A stretch of 56,478 bases of DNA from Clostridiales bacterium DTU074 (GTDB lineage: Bacteria > Bacillota > Clostridia > Caldicoprobacterales > Caldicoprobacteraceae). The position numbers were made by a program, and so were the translations under genes. Below, in pieces: positions 1-6,831 of this stretch (the stretch's first letter is position 1; each line of letters starts with the position of its first letter). The DNA lies in assembly GCA_001513075.1 (NCBI GenBank), contig LFSE01000038.1:1-56478 (forward strand), written 5' to 3'. Below the pieces are notes generated by a model. It ran no database searches. It had not been told where the DNA came from and was given only the letters and a program-made list of their open reading frames with translations.

Positions 1-2
1 CC

Positions 3-383
3 CTTGATCAGATAAAAGAAATATGTGCTTTTCTTGAAGAACAGGAAGACCTGCTTAGGAAAAGGCATATAGCGAGTACAAATATAACACTGGAATACTG
101 CGAGAATTCCGTGATTCAATGCAGCGGGAGTATTACCGTCATGGGGCGGGGAAGTTACAGGTCAAATCTGATTGCAAAAAATCATATATTGCAAAAGAGA
201 GCAGATGGTGTGGTAATAGGAGGGGCTCTTGTAGCCGGTAAGATGATAAAAGCCGGAATTGTAGGCTCTACCGCTGGTATAAAAACTTATTGCAGGATTC
301 TTGATGCCGATGGCAGTTTTAAGGCTACCCAATGTCATCTAAATACAATAATAAGGGTTGGTGAACAGGTAACAACATATTAG
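3..383 (+). CDS. DUF342 / FapA-like polymer-binding protein, C-terminal part (5' end outside window)
   Basis: The frame is open from the left edge to a TAG at 381-383, so the gene begins before the window. The visible 126 residues start with a charged, probably coiled-coil stretch and continue into short hydrophobic strands with regularly spaced glycines (GVVIGGALVAGKMIKAGIVG, then GSTAGIKT). This is the pattern of the right-handed beta-helix of DUF342 (FapA) proteins, which in Firmicutes are cytoplasmic and linked to flagellar or surface regulation. The family call rests on this glycine/valine pattern only. The first in-frame start codon inside the window (111) is not taken as the gene start because coding continues upstream of it. 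Confidence 0.72.
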   Translation, partial: LDQIKEICAFLEEQEDLLRKRHIASTNITLEYCENSVIQCSGSITVMGRGSYRSNLIAKNHILQKRADGVVIGGALVAGKMIKAGIVGSTAGIKTYCRILDADGSFKATQCHLNTIIRVGEQVTTY

Positions 384-480
384 GAAGGACAGCAGAAGTA
401 GTTGTCATACCATGCGGATGACTGTTTCAGAAAACTCATTTATCGTATCTCCTAATTGATAACATTAAGGAGCCTAAGAA

Positions 481-858
481 TTGGCTCATTTTGAAATGGT
501 GGGCTCCATGGTGTACCAGTTGATGAAGGGAGCTTGTCCGGAGGAGATTAAATTAGCCGATGTCGGAACCTATTATGCCGATCACGACAATGCCGTGTAT
601 CCGAGCACGGGAACCGGTGTACCTTTTACAGCAGCCTATATTCAATCCAAAGGGGATCCAATAGCGGATCTTCATGAAAATCTGGCGGCCGAGCAGAAGG
701 CCAGGGCGACATACGAGCATCTTATCAATTTGGCTGATGATCCAGATGTGATCGATCCTCTGAGATTCTTGCGGGAGCGGGAGGTCGTCCATTTTCAGAG
801 GTTCGGTGAGGTGCTGCAGAAGGTACGGGAATACCTGGAGTCAAAAAAATATTACTGA
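481..858 (+). pseudogene. cotJC: 5'-truncated CotJC-like spore coat manganese catalase
   Basis: The 125 residues match the C-terminal two thirds of CotJC, a roughly 190-residue spore coat protein of the Mn-catalase (ferritin-like) family. Diagnostic pieces are AYIQSKGDPIADLHENLAAE, ARATYEHLI and LREREVVHFQRF, the last holding the C-terminal metal-ligand Glu and His. The first about 65 residues are absent. The Glu of the usual EELAH motif is encoded by GAA at 478-480, just ahead of the TTG used as start, but a TAA at 475-477 precedes it, and stops at 460 and 466 close the frame further up. An AAGGAG at 467-472 sits 8 nt before TTG 481, so a short product could still be made, without the N-terminal metal ligands. 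The usual partners cotJA and cotJB are not present in the window. A decayed gene or an assembly join are both possible. Confidence 0.78.
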
Positions 859-883
859 AATAATATGCATACATTAAATACTC

Positions 884-911
884 ACAGCATTCTATACGCC
901 GGCATATATTG
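884..911 (+). promoter_or_regulatory. SigmaK-like promoter of first small hydrophobic gene
   Basis: AC at 884-885, 17 nt, then CATATATTG at 903-911. This fits the mother-cell SigmaK pattern (AC, about 16-17 nt, CATANNNTA) except for the final base. The same arrangement, with the same 17-nt spacing, lies before the second copy of the gene at 1341-1368. The call is by pattern and conservation between the copies. Confidence 0.5.
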
Positions 912-970
912 TTGGTAGAGGCAGAGCTTGAGAGCTCATCTGGAAATGTATTAAAAGGAGGTACGGTTGA

Positions 971-1168
971 ATGAGTTTCTTTGGTGGCAGAAGATTGGGA
1001 GAGGATGATAGCTTGCTCTTTTTCTTCCTACTGCTGGTGATCATATTCTGTAATTGCGGTATATTCAAGGAGTCCGATGAATTATTGTTCTTCTTCCTTA
1101 TCCTCGTAGTATTGTTTAACAATGATTGTATATTCCGAGGATTTGGAACATCTTCCAGCGAGAGCTAA
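971..1168 (+). CDS. Small hydrophobic two-repeat protein, copy 1 (predicted spore-associated)
   Basis: A 65-residue protein starting at ATG 971 after an excellent AAAGGAGGT. A short GGRRLGEDD head is followed by two tandem copies of a 22-23 residue hydrophobic module: DSLLFFFLLLVIIFCNCGIF and DELLFFFLILVVLFNNDCIF. Each module could span a membrane or form a sticky hydrophobic helix, and each ends in a Cys/Asn-rich turn. The next gene (1416) is a paralogue. Over 45 aligned codons the two differ synonymously in 19 codons and change only 3 amino acids, which shows selection on the protein. I do not recognise a named family. The SigmaK-like promoter and the adjacent coat gene remnant suggest a mother-cell or spore-surface role, which is inference. 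Confidence 0.82.
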   Translation: MSFFGGRRLGEDDSLLFFFLLLVIIFCNCGIFKESDELLFFFLILVVLFNNDCIFRGFGTSSSES

Positions 1169-1188
1169 AAAACTGGCTGTGGTAAGCA

Positions 1189-1225
1189 GGGGGAGTGCCG
1201 CTGAATGCGCGCTTCCTCTTTTTGC
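1189..1225 (+). terminator. Intrinsic terminator after small gene copy 1
   Basis: A 10-bp stem with G-U pairs, GGGGGAGTGC at 1189-1198 against the arm at 1209-1218, is followed by CTTTTTG. A related hairpin follows the second gene copy, so the whole unit of promoter, gene and terminator was duplicated. Confidence 0.55.
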
Positions 1226-1340
1226 TTTCTAAAAAAGCAATAATTCCGAATGCCGAACTATGCTCGAGTGTCCTGCTGCAAGTATAGTCGGTTTTGTTAA
1301 CTGGATAACTTCAGCAAAAAATGGATATTATTCAATATTC

Positions 1341-1368
1341 ACAGTATTTTATACTATAGCATATATTG
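1341..1368 (+). promoter_or_regulatory. SigmaK-like promoter of second small hydrophobic gene
   Basis: AC at 1341-1342, 17 nt, then CATATATTG at 1360-1368, matching the element before copy 1. The flanking TATTCACAG-like sequence is shared with copy 1, while other intergenic bases have diverged. Confidence 0.5.
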
Positions 1369-1415
1369 TAGTGAAGGTGCATTTAAGTTACTATTCATGA
1401 AGGAGGTATTGACAT

Positions 1416-1610
1416 ATGGGATTTTTTGGTAGGAGAATGGGCCAAGACGATGATAGCTTACTCTTTTTCTTTCTGCTGTTGGTGATTATATTCTGCAATT
1501 GCGGAATATTCAGAGAGTCAGATGAGCTGTTGTTTTTCTTCCTCATCTTGGTGGTCTTGTTTAATGGAGATGGCATTTTCAGGGGGATCAGGGATTCAAA
1601 AGAATGCTAA
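1416..1610 (+). CDS. Small hydrophobic two-repeat protein, copy 2
   Basis: A 64-residue paralogue of the product at 971-1168, starting at ATG 1416 after AAGGAGG. It has the same plan: a GRRMGQDD head, module DSLLFFFLLLVIIFCNCGIF (identical to copy 1), module DELLFFFLILVVLFNGDGIF, and a short polar tail ending in Cys. The second module has lost the Cys found in copy 1. Differences in the core are almost all third-position changes. The gene has its own SigmaK-like promoter and its own terminator, so it is an independent unit in tandem with copy 1. Function unknown; a spore-envelope or mother-cell membrane protein is my best inference. Confidence 0.82.
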   Translation: MGFFGRRMGQDDDSLLFFFLLLVIIFCNCGIFRESDELLFFFLILVVLFNGDGIFRGIRDSKEC

Positions 1611-1630
1611 AGCATTGAGTGTGGCAAGGA

Positions 1631-1668
1631 AAGGGAGTGATGCGGAGTGCACACTTCCTTTTTTATTT
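1631..1668 (+). terminator. Intrinsic terminator after small gene copy 2
   Basis: Stem AAGGGAGTG (1631-1639) with CACTTCCTT (1652-1660), one G-U pair, followed directly by a T-rich run. Confidence 0.75.
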
Positions 1669-1771
1669 TTATAAGATTATCAAAACGGGTAGTGAAAGGT
1701 TGGTAAAAGAATCAGAATCCGTTAACATAAGCGGCAGTCCGCCATCATAGAATGTGATAGGGGGTGGTGGG

Positions 1772-2611
1772 ATGACATACTCCAGCCGTTATTTAAGAAT
1801 TACCGATCCCTTAATGGAGGGTATCGATGTTACCAATATCCAACAGCGTCTCAGCGAACTAGGGTTCTATGATGGCGAGATAACCGGGGTATATGATAGA
1901 CAGAATGCCGAAGCAGTCCGGAATTTTCAGCAGCAAAACGGTTTGACGGCTGACGGCATTGTAGGACCAAACACATGGAATGCGGTTGGTATAAGCTCGG
2001 ATTTGCTCCAATACTTTAGCACTGAATATAATATTACCATTGACATCGAAGAGAAGGAACTGACCCTGAGACAAGGCGAACAAATTATAAAGGTGTATCC
2101 TGTGGCGGTAGGAAAGCCTTCTACCCCAACACCTACTGGCAACTGGAGGATTATCCAAAAAACACTGAACCCGGGAGGACCCTTTGGAGCCCGATGGATG
2201 AGATTGAGCGTGCCCTGGGGAGGTTACGGCATACATGGTACTGATCAGCCTGAGAGTATAGGTACTGCAGCCAGCCATGGATGTGTCAGGATGCTCAATG
2301 AGGATGTTATTGAGCTATATGACATTGTACCCCTCGGAACAGAGGTAAAAATAACCGGGATTACTGTTACCGGCAGGACCTTGTATTTAGGTGTACAACC
2401 GGGAGAGGATGTAAGGAATGTACAGGAGATTCTGCAGGAGCTCGGATACTACGGAGGGCCAATAGATGCGGTATACGACGAAGAGGTAAGGGATGCAGTT
2501 CTTGAACTTCAAAAGGACTACGGCTTGATACCGGACGGAGTGGTAGGACCGAATACATATGAGATATTGGGAAAGCTTGGGGATATTTTGGTTAATAGTC
2601 AGGAACCCTAA
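1772..2611 (+). CDS. L,D-transpeptidase (YkuD domain) with two peptidoglycan-binding domains
   Basis: A 279-residue protein. Residues about 10-70 are a PG_binding_1 domain (QRLSELGFYDGEITGVYD, ending DGIVGPNTW). Residues about 90-200 are a YkuD catalytic domain with the HGT and SHGCVRM motifs; the nucleophile is Cys171. Residues about 210-275 are a second PG_binding_1 domain ending DGVVGPNTY. Such enzymes make 3-3 peptidoglycan cross-links. There is no signal peptide or membrane segment, which is unusual for a wall enzyme but is also known for the Bacillus spore enzyme YkuD. I place the start at ATG 1772, right after GGGGGTGGTGG, rather than at GTG 1754, which lies ahead of that site. It follows the spore-type genes and has its own terminator. 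Confidence 0.9.
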   Translation: MTYSSRYLRITDPLMEGIDVTNIQQRLSELGFYDGEITGVYDRQNAEAVRNFQQQNGLTADGIVGPNTWNAVGISSDLLQYFSTEYNITIDIEEKELTLRQGEQIIKVYPVAVGKPSTPTPTGNWRIIQKTLNPGGPFGARWMRLSVPWGGYGIHGTDQPESIGTAASHGCVRMLNEDVIELYDIVPLGTEVKITGITVTGRTLYLGVQPGEDVRNVQEILQELGYYGGPIDAVYDEEVRDAVLELQKDYGLIPDGVVGPNTYEILGKLGDILVNSQEP

Positions 2612-2654
2612 GTACCAACGCTTTTGTTAAGTAGGACTGTTTTAATTATTAACT

Positions 2655-2702
2655 AGGCCTTGGGAAGGAATGGTACATTTCCTCGTGAGGCCTTTTAATT
2701 TT
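2655..2702 (+). terminator. Intrinsic terminator after L,D-transpeptidase gene
   Basis: AGGCCT (2655-2660) pairs with AGGCCT (2688-2693). An inner AGGAA/TTCCT stem lies within it, and a TTTTAATTTT run follows. Confidence 0.75.
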
Positions 2703-2712
2703 ATCGCTTGTT

Positions 2713-2742
2713 TTGTGTTTTGATGCGTTATAGGGTTATAAT
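2713..2742 (+). promoter_or_regulatory. SigmaA-like promoter upstream of polX
   Basis: TTGTGT at 2713-2718, 18 nt, TATAAT at 2737-2742. A related sequence (TATAGGGTGATAATAAGGAT) lies about 60 nt downstream, so a second start site is possible. Confidence 0.45.
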
Positions 2743-2822
2743 ATGGATAAAGGGTGTCCCCTGAGCAACCCTGTCAATTTTTTCGCACCAGTATAGGGTG
2801 ATAATAAGGATGGAAGGGAGGC

Positions 2823-4562
2823 ATGGCGGTGGACAAAAAGGATGTTGCAAAGATATTGGAAGAGATTGGTTTGCTCTTGCAAATTAAAGGTGAAAACCCT
2901 TTTAAAGTTCGTGCTTACGAGAGGGGCGCAAGAGCCGTTGAGATGCTGAATGAGGACTTGGATACTCTTGTGAAAGAAAAGAGATTGAATCAGATAGATG
3001 GGATAGGCAAAGCTTTGGAACAGAAGATTGAAGAGCTGGTTACCACGGGACGTCTCAGGTATTATGAGGATTTGAAGAAGGAATTTCCCGAAACCCTGTT
3101 TGAGCTGCTCAAGATCCCGGGCTTAGGGCCAAAAAGGGTGCACATATTATACAATGAACTAGGTATAAGTACGCTTGGCGAGCTTGAATATGCCTGCATG
3201 GAAAACCGATTGTTGAATTTGCCCGGCTTTGGTAAGAAGGTTCAGGAAAACATACTGAAGGGGCTGGAATACCTCAAACGCTACAGGGATAGATTTTTGT
3301 TGCCCGATGCACTTATGCTGGGCGACAGCATTCTAGATCGAATAAAAGAACACCCTCGGGTTGTACAGGCTAATTTGGCCGGGAGTTTGAGACGAAAGAG
3401 GGAGCTGATCAAGGACATCGATATTCTGGTAAGCAGTCTTCAGCCCGAGGAGGTTATGGATTACTTTGTTAAAATTCCCGAAGTTAAGGATGTTGTCGGG
3501 AAGGGCGAGACCAAATCCAGCGTCCGGTTGGAAAACGGGATGGCAGCTGATTTAAGGGTTGTGCAGCCGGAACAGTATCCATATGCATTGCATCACTTTA
3601 CAGGTAGCAAAGAGCATAATACAGCAATGCGACATTATGCGAAAGGCATTGGTTTGAAGATGAACGAATACGGCCTGTTTGAGGAGCACACTCAGAAAAT
3701 AATCCCCTGCAGGAGTGAAGAGGAGGTGTTCCAGGCTCTTGGGATGCAGTATATAGTTCCTGAACTGAGGGAGGATATGGGAGAAATTCAATCAGCGCTG
3801 GAACACCGGCTGCCAAATGTGGTTCAGAAAGAGGACATAAAGGGTATTTTTCATGTTCACAGCCATTACAGCGATGGTATAAGCGGTATTGCGGAACTCG
3901 CAGCTGAAGCAAAAGCACTGGGATATGGGTACATAGGCATATCGGATCACAGTCAGTCGGCATTTTATGCCCAAGGTTTGAAAAAAGATGATATTCTGCG
4001 GCAGCATCAGGAGATTGACCGGTTGAATTCAGCATTGGACGGTTTTAGGATATTAAAAGGCATAGAAGTTGATATATTGCCCGACGGAAGCCTGGATTAC
4101 CCCGATGATCTATTGGCCACCTTTGACTTTGTCATAGCAGCGGTTCATTCAAGGTTTTCTATGAATAAGGATGAGATGACCCGGCGTATTATCGATGCGC
4201 TGGACAATCCCTATGTTACCGTGTTGGCTCATCCTACCGGGAGGCTTCTGCTTTCCCGTCAGGAATACCCTTTGAATATGGAAAAGATTCTGGAAAAGGC
4301 TGCAGAAAAGGGAGTTTATATGGAAATCAACGCTAATCCCCACAGATTGGATCTGGACTGGCGTTTGTGCAAAATCGGTAAAGACCTTGGAGTTAAATTT
4401 GTAATTGGCACTGATGCTCATGACCTGGACAGCTTAAGATTTAGTGTATATGGCGTGTGGATGGCACAAAAAGGCTGGCTAGAAAAGGGGGATATTTTAA
4501 ACTGTTTGGATTATCATGAATTGGAAGGCATGCTGAGGGCGGCAAGGAGACAGCAAAATTAA
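2823..4562 (+). CDS. polX: DNA polymerase/3'-5' exonuclease PolX
   Basis: A 579-residue family X DNA polymerase fused to a PHP phosphoesterase domain, the usual bacterial PolX layout and length. Residues 1-90 form the 8-kDa helix-hairpin-helix DNA-binding part and a second HhH follows (IPGLGPKRVHILY). The polymerase nucleotidyl-transfer motif is GSLRRKRELIKDIDIL, with Asp198 and Asp200 as metal ligands. The PHP domain begins near residue 342 (HVHSHYSDG; His344, His346, His348) and ends with GTDAHD. PolX fills short gaps in base-excision repair and trims 3' ends. The start at ATG 2823 follows GGAAGGGAGGC. It stands alone in this window; in Bacillus it neighbours mutS2. Confidence 0.95.
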   Translation: MAVDKKDVAKILEEIGLLLQIKGENPFKVRAYERGARAVEMLNEDLDTLVKEKRLNQIDGIGKALEQKIEELVTTGRLRYYEDLKKEFPETLFELLKIPGLGPKRVHILYNELGISTLGELEYACMENRLLNLPGFGKKVQENILKGLEYLKRYRDRFLLPDALMLGDSILDRIKEHPRVVQANLAGSLRRKRELIKDIDILVSSLQPEEVMDYFVKIPEVKDVVGKGETKSSVRLENGMAADLRVVQPEQYPYALHHFTGSKEHNTAMRHYAKGIGLKMNEYGLFEEHTQKIIPCRSEEEVFQALGMQYIVPELREDMGEIQSALEHRLPNVVQKEDIKGIFHVHSHYSDGISGIAELAAEAKALGYGYIGISDHSQSAFYAQGLKKDDILRQHQEIDRLNSALDGFRILKGIEVDILPDGSLDYPDDLLATFDFVIAAVHSRFSMNKDEMTRRIIDALDNPYVTVLAHPTGRLLLSRQEYPLNMEKILEKAAEKGVYMEINANPHRLDLDWRLCKIGKDLGVKFVIGTDAHDLDSLRFSVYGVWMAQKGWLEKGDILNCLDYHELEGMLRAARRQQN

Positions 4563-4870
4563 TGTTTAATGAAAATGAAAGAGATGAATAATATTTGGAA
4601 CTAATGAGAAGAGAAATGCCGTTTCTGAAAAATTACTATATAGATTAGAGTTTTCCGTTTTTGATCTTGGAGTTGGAAGGATATGATATATTTCTAATTG
4701 AAATAAAGAATGCAAGGAATGATAAGAATTGCAAGAAAGCCCATTCATGCTTTCCTGTAGTGAGAACAAAAAGATTGGGTGATTTCCCGGACATATATGA
4801 TAAAATATAGTACAGACACGGTTTCTTTTTTAATAATCTAGAACAAAAAATGGTAAGGGGTACTGAACAG
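4563..4870. other. AT-rich intergenic stretch without a recognisable gene
   Basis: About 308 bases between polX and the HAD phosphatase gene. Short frames on both strands have no ribosome site or family resemblance. The only candidate signal is a weak promoter-like TTGGGT (4775) and TATGAT (4796) with 15-nt spacing. The start of the next gene is set by AAGGGG at 4855-4860. Confidence 0.5.
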
Positions 4871-5656
4871 ATGAGAATTGACCAGTTAAAAGAAAAGAAA
4901 TATTTCGTTTTGGACATGGATGGCACTTTTTATCTTGGAGATAAATTATTGGACGGTTCACTTGACTTTGTGAAACGAACAGAGGAGGCGGGCAAGCGTT
5001 TCATATTTTTCACCAACAATTCGTCAAAAAATTCTTCAGTTTATAAGCAGAAACTGGCCGGTATGGGATGTTTTGTCGATGAATCAAATATTGTTACATC
5101 AGGCATGGTGACGGTAGAATACCTGAAAAGACATTACAAAAACTGCCAGGTATATCTTTTGGGAACACCCATGCTTCACGAGGAATTTCATAAAAATGGA
5201 ATACCAATAGTTGAGGATAAGCCCGATGTAGTTGTAGTAGGTTTTGATACTACACTGACCTATGATAAGCTCAGCCGAGCCTGTGCCTTTATCCGCCAGG
5301 GTCTTCCCTTTATTGCTACTCATCTGGACTTAAACTGTCCCACCGAGGACGGATTTATTCCCGACTGTGGTGCCATATGTGCTTTTATAACTGCTTCAAC
5401 CGGGGTCAGACCCAAATATCTGGGCAAGCCATTTATTGAGACTCTGGAATACTTGCTGAAGTATCTGGGCTGTAGCCGAGAGGAAATGGTTTTCATAGGT
5501 GATCGCTTGTACACCGACATAGCCATAGGGGTTAAGCACGGCGTAACCAGCGTGCTTGTGCTGACTGGTGAAACCAAACGGGAGGATTTGGAAAGATCCG
5601 ATATTAAGCCGGATTTTGTTTTTAACCGTCTGGCAGATTTGATACCCTTTATTTGA
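4871..5656 (+). CDS. HAD-superfamily phosphatase, NagD/AraL-like
   Basis: A 261-residue HAD hydrolase of the NagD/AraL (4-nitrophenylphosphatase) group. Motif I is DMDGTFYLGD (nucleophile Asp15, Asp17), motif II is FFTNNSSKN, and the C-terminal motif is FIGDRLYTDI; the C2-type cap lies between motifs II and III. Members dephosphorylate sugar phosphates or nucleotides, but the substrate cannot be read from the sequence. I chose ATG 4871, 10 nt after AAGGGG, over ATG 4850, which precedes that site. It is a single-gene unit followed by a weak hairpin. Confidence 0.9.
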   Translation: MRIDQLKEKKYFVLDMDGTFYLGDKLLDGSLDFVKRTEEAGKRFIFFTNNSSKNSSVYKQKLAGMGCFVDESNIVTSGMVTVEYLKRHYKNCQVYLLGTPMLHEEFHKNGIPIVEDKPDVVVVGFDTTLTYDKLSRACAFIRQGLPFIATHLDLNCPTEDGFIPDCGAICAFITASTGVRPKYLGKPFIETLEYLLKYLGCSREEMVFIGDRLYTDIAIGVKHGVTSVLVLTGETKREDLERSDIKPDFVFNRLADLIPFI

Positions 5657-5665
5657 CAAAAACAA

Positions 5666-5695
5666 AAGGACCGCTTATTATTAGCGGCCCTTATG
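5666..5695 (+). terminator. Hairpin after HAD phosphatase gene
   Basis: Arms AAGGACCGCTTA and TTAGCGGCCCTT (one mismatch) close on a short loop. The downstream T-tract is poor, so termination strength is uncertain. Confidence 0.5.
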
Positions 5696-5857
5696 TAAGG
5701 GGTTTGGGGGTTTGGGTAACTTTTTCGTTTATTATTTTAACCATATTTAAAAGAAATAAACATGATTTTTAAATTTTTATGGGGAATTTTATGCCAATAA
5801 GCACTTTGTATGATAGAATATAAAGGCAGTATTAATAAGAAGGAGTGGAGCAGTAAA

Positions 5858-6739
5858 ATGTCGATTAAGGTTATTCTTGATACTGACATCGGAAGCGACA
5901 TTGACGATGCTGTGTGTTTGGCCTATCTTCTCTCAAACCCTGAATGTCAGCTTATGGGAGTGACCACGGTGAGCGGCGAGGCTGAGAAACGGGCCATGAT
6001 GGCCAGTGTTCTGTGTAACGTGGCCGGAAAGGATGTACCGATTTATCCTGGAGCCGAAGAACCCCTCATTGGGCGGCAAAGGCAGCCGATGGCTCCCCAG
6101 GCCAGGGTATTGGGTAACTGGAAACATGAGACGAAATTTCCCAAAGGCGAGGCAATTGAATTCATGCGAAGAACGATCCGTGAAAACCCAGGGGAAATAG
6201 TTCTGCTTGCCATCGGGCCTCTTACCAATGTAGCGCTGCTGTTCAAAACCGATCAGGAAATACCGAAGCTGCTTAAAGGGCTGGTTTTGATGTGCGGCGT
6301 TTTTACCAACAGCCTGCCGGGAGTAGGTCCTCTGGAGTGGAACGCCATATGTGACCCATATGCTACCGCTATCGTGTATGCCGGTCAGACTAAAGTGCAT
6401 CGCTCCATAGGCTTGGATGTGACGTGTCAGGTGACCATGGATTCGGCTGAAGTTCGAAGCAAGTTCAAAGCTCCTTTGCTTGAACCGGTACTTGATTTTG
6501 CTTCGGTATGGTTTGAGAAAATCGATAGAATTACCTTCCATGATCCGCTGGCGGCTACCACCATATTTGATAGCCGGATATGCACATTCAAAAAAGGGAA
6601 TATTGATATTGAGCTGGCCAGCGACAGATTGAGAGGGATGACGCATTGGGAAGCCGATCCCGAGAATGGGAGGCATGAAGTAGCACTGGAAGTTAATAGG
6701 GACAGGTTTTTTGAGCATTATCTGTCGGTGTTTGACTGA
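5858..6739 (+). CDS. Nucleoside hydrolase (inosine/uridine-preferring family)
   Basis: A 293-residue nucleoside hydrolase. The calcium-binding signature DTDIGSDIDDA sits at residues 8-18, and the C-terminal HDPL motif (FHDPLAA) supplies another active-site His/Asp. These enzymes split ribonucleosides into base and ribose in the cytoplasm for salvage. The start is ATG 5858 after AGAAGGAGTGGAG; the frame is open further up but lacks a ribosome site there. It lies before a GH2 glycosidase, so release and use of sugars is a plausible common theme, though a 92-nt gap separates them. Base specificity cannot be assigned. Confidence 0.92.
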   Translation: MSIKVILDTDIGSDIDDAVCLAYLLSNPECQLMGVTTVSGEAEKRAMMASVLCNVAGKDVPIYPGAEEPLIGRQRQPMAPQARVLGNWKHETKFPKGEAIEFMRRTIRENPGEIVLLAIGPLTNVALLFKTDQEIPKLLKGLVLMCGVFTNSLPGVGPLEWNAICDPYATAIVYAGQTKVHRSIGLDVTCQVTMDSAEVRSKFKAPLLEPVLDFASVWFEKIDRITFHDPLAATTIFDSRICTFKKGNIDIELASDRLRGMTHWEADPENGRHEVALEVNRDRFFEHYLSVFD

Positions 6740-6831
6740 AAACAAGACGCAATTGAAATATTTTAGAAAAATACTTGGGATATTAATAATATTAAGAATA
6801 TTAAGGATATTTTAAAAGGAGGATTTCTGAC

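Noticed and set aside
892-1122. Minus-strand open frame over small gene copy 1 (and 1391-1576 over copy 2)
   Set aside because: It mirrors the hydrophobic coding strand, has no ribosome site, and the plus-strand codon substitutions show which frame is selected.
3598-4035. 145-codon minus-strand frame inside polX
   Set aside because: Lies wholly within the conserved polymerase/PHP coding region and has no initiation signal.
5933-6745. 270-codon minus-strand frame opposite the nucleoside hydrolase gene
   Set aside because: The plus strand carries the clear DTDIGSD motif and a good ribosome site; the antisense product has no recognisable domain.
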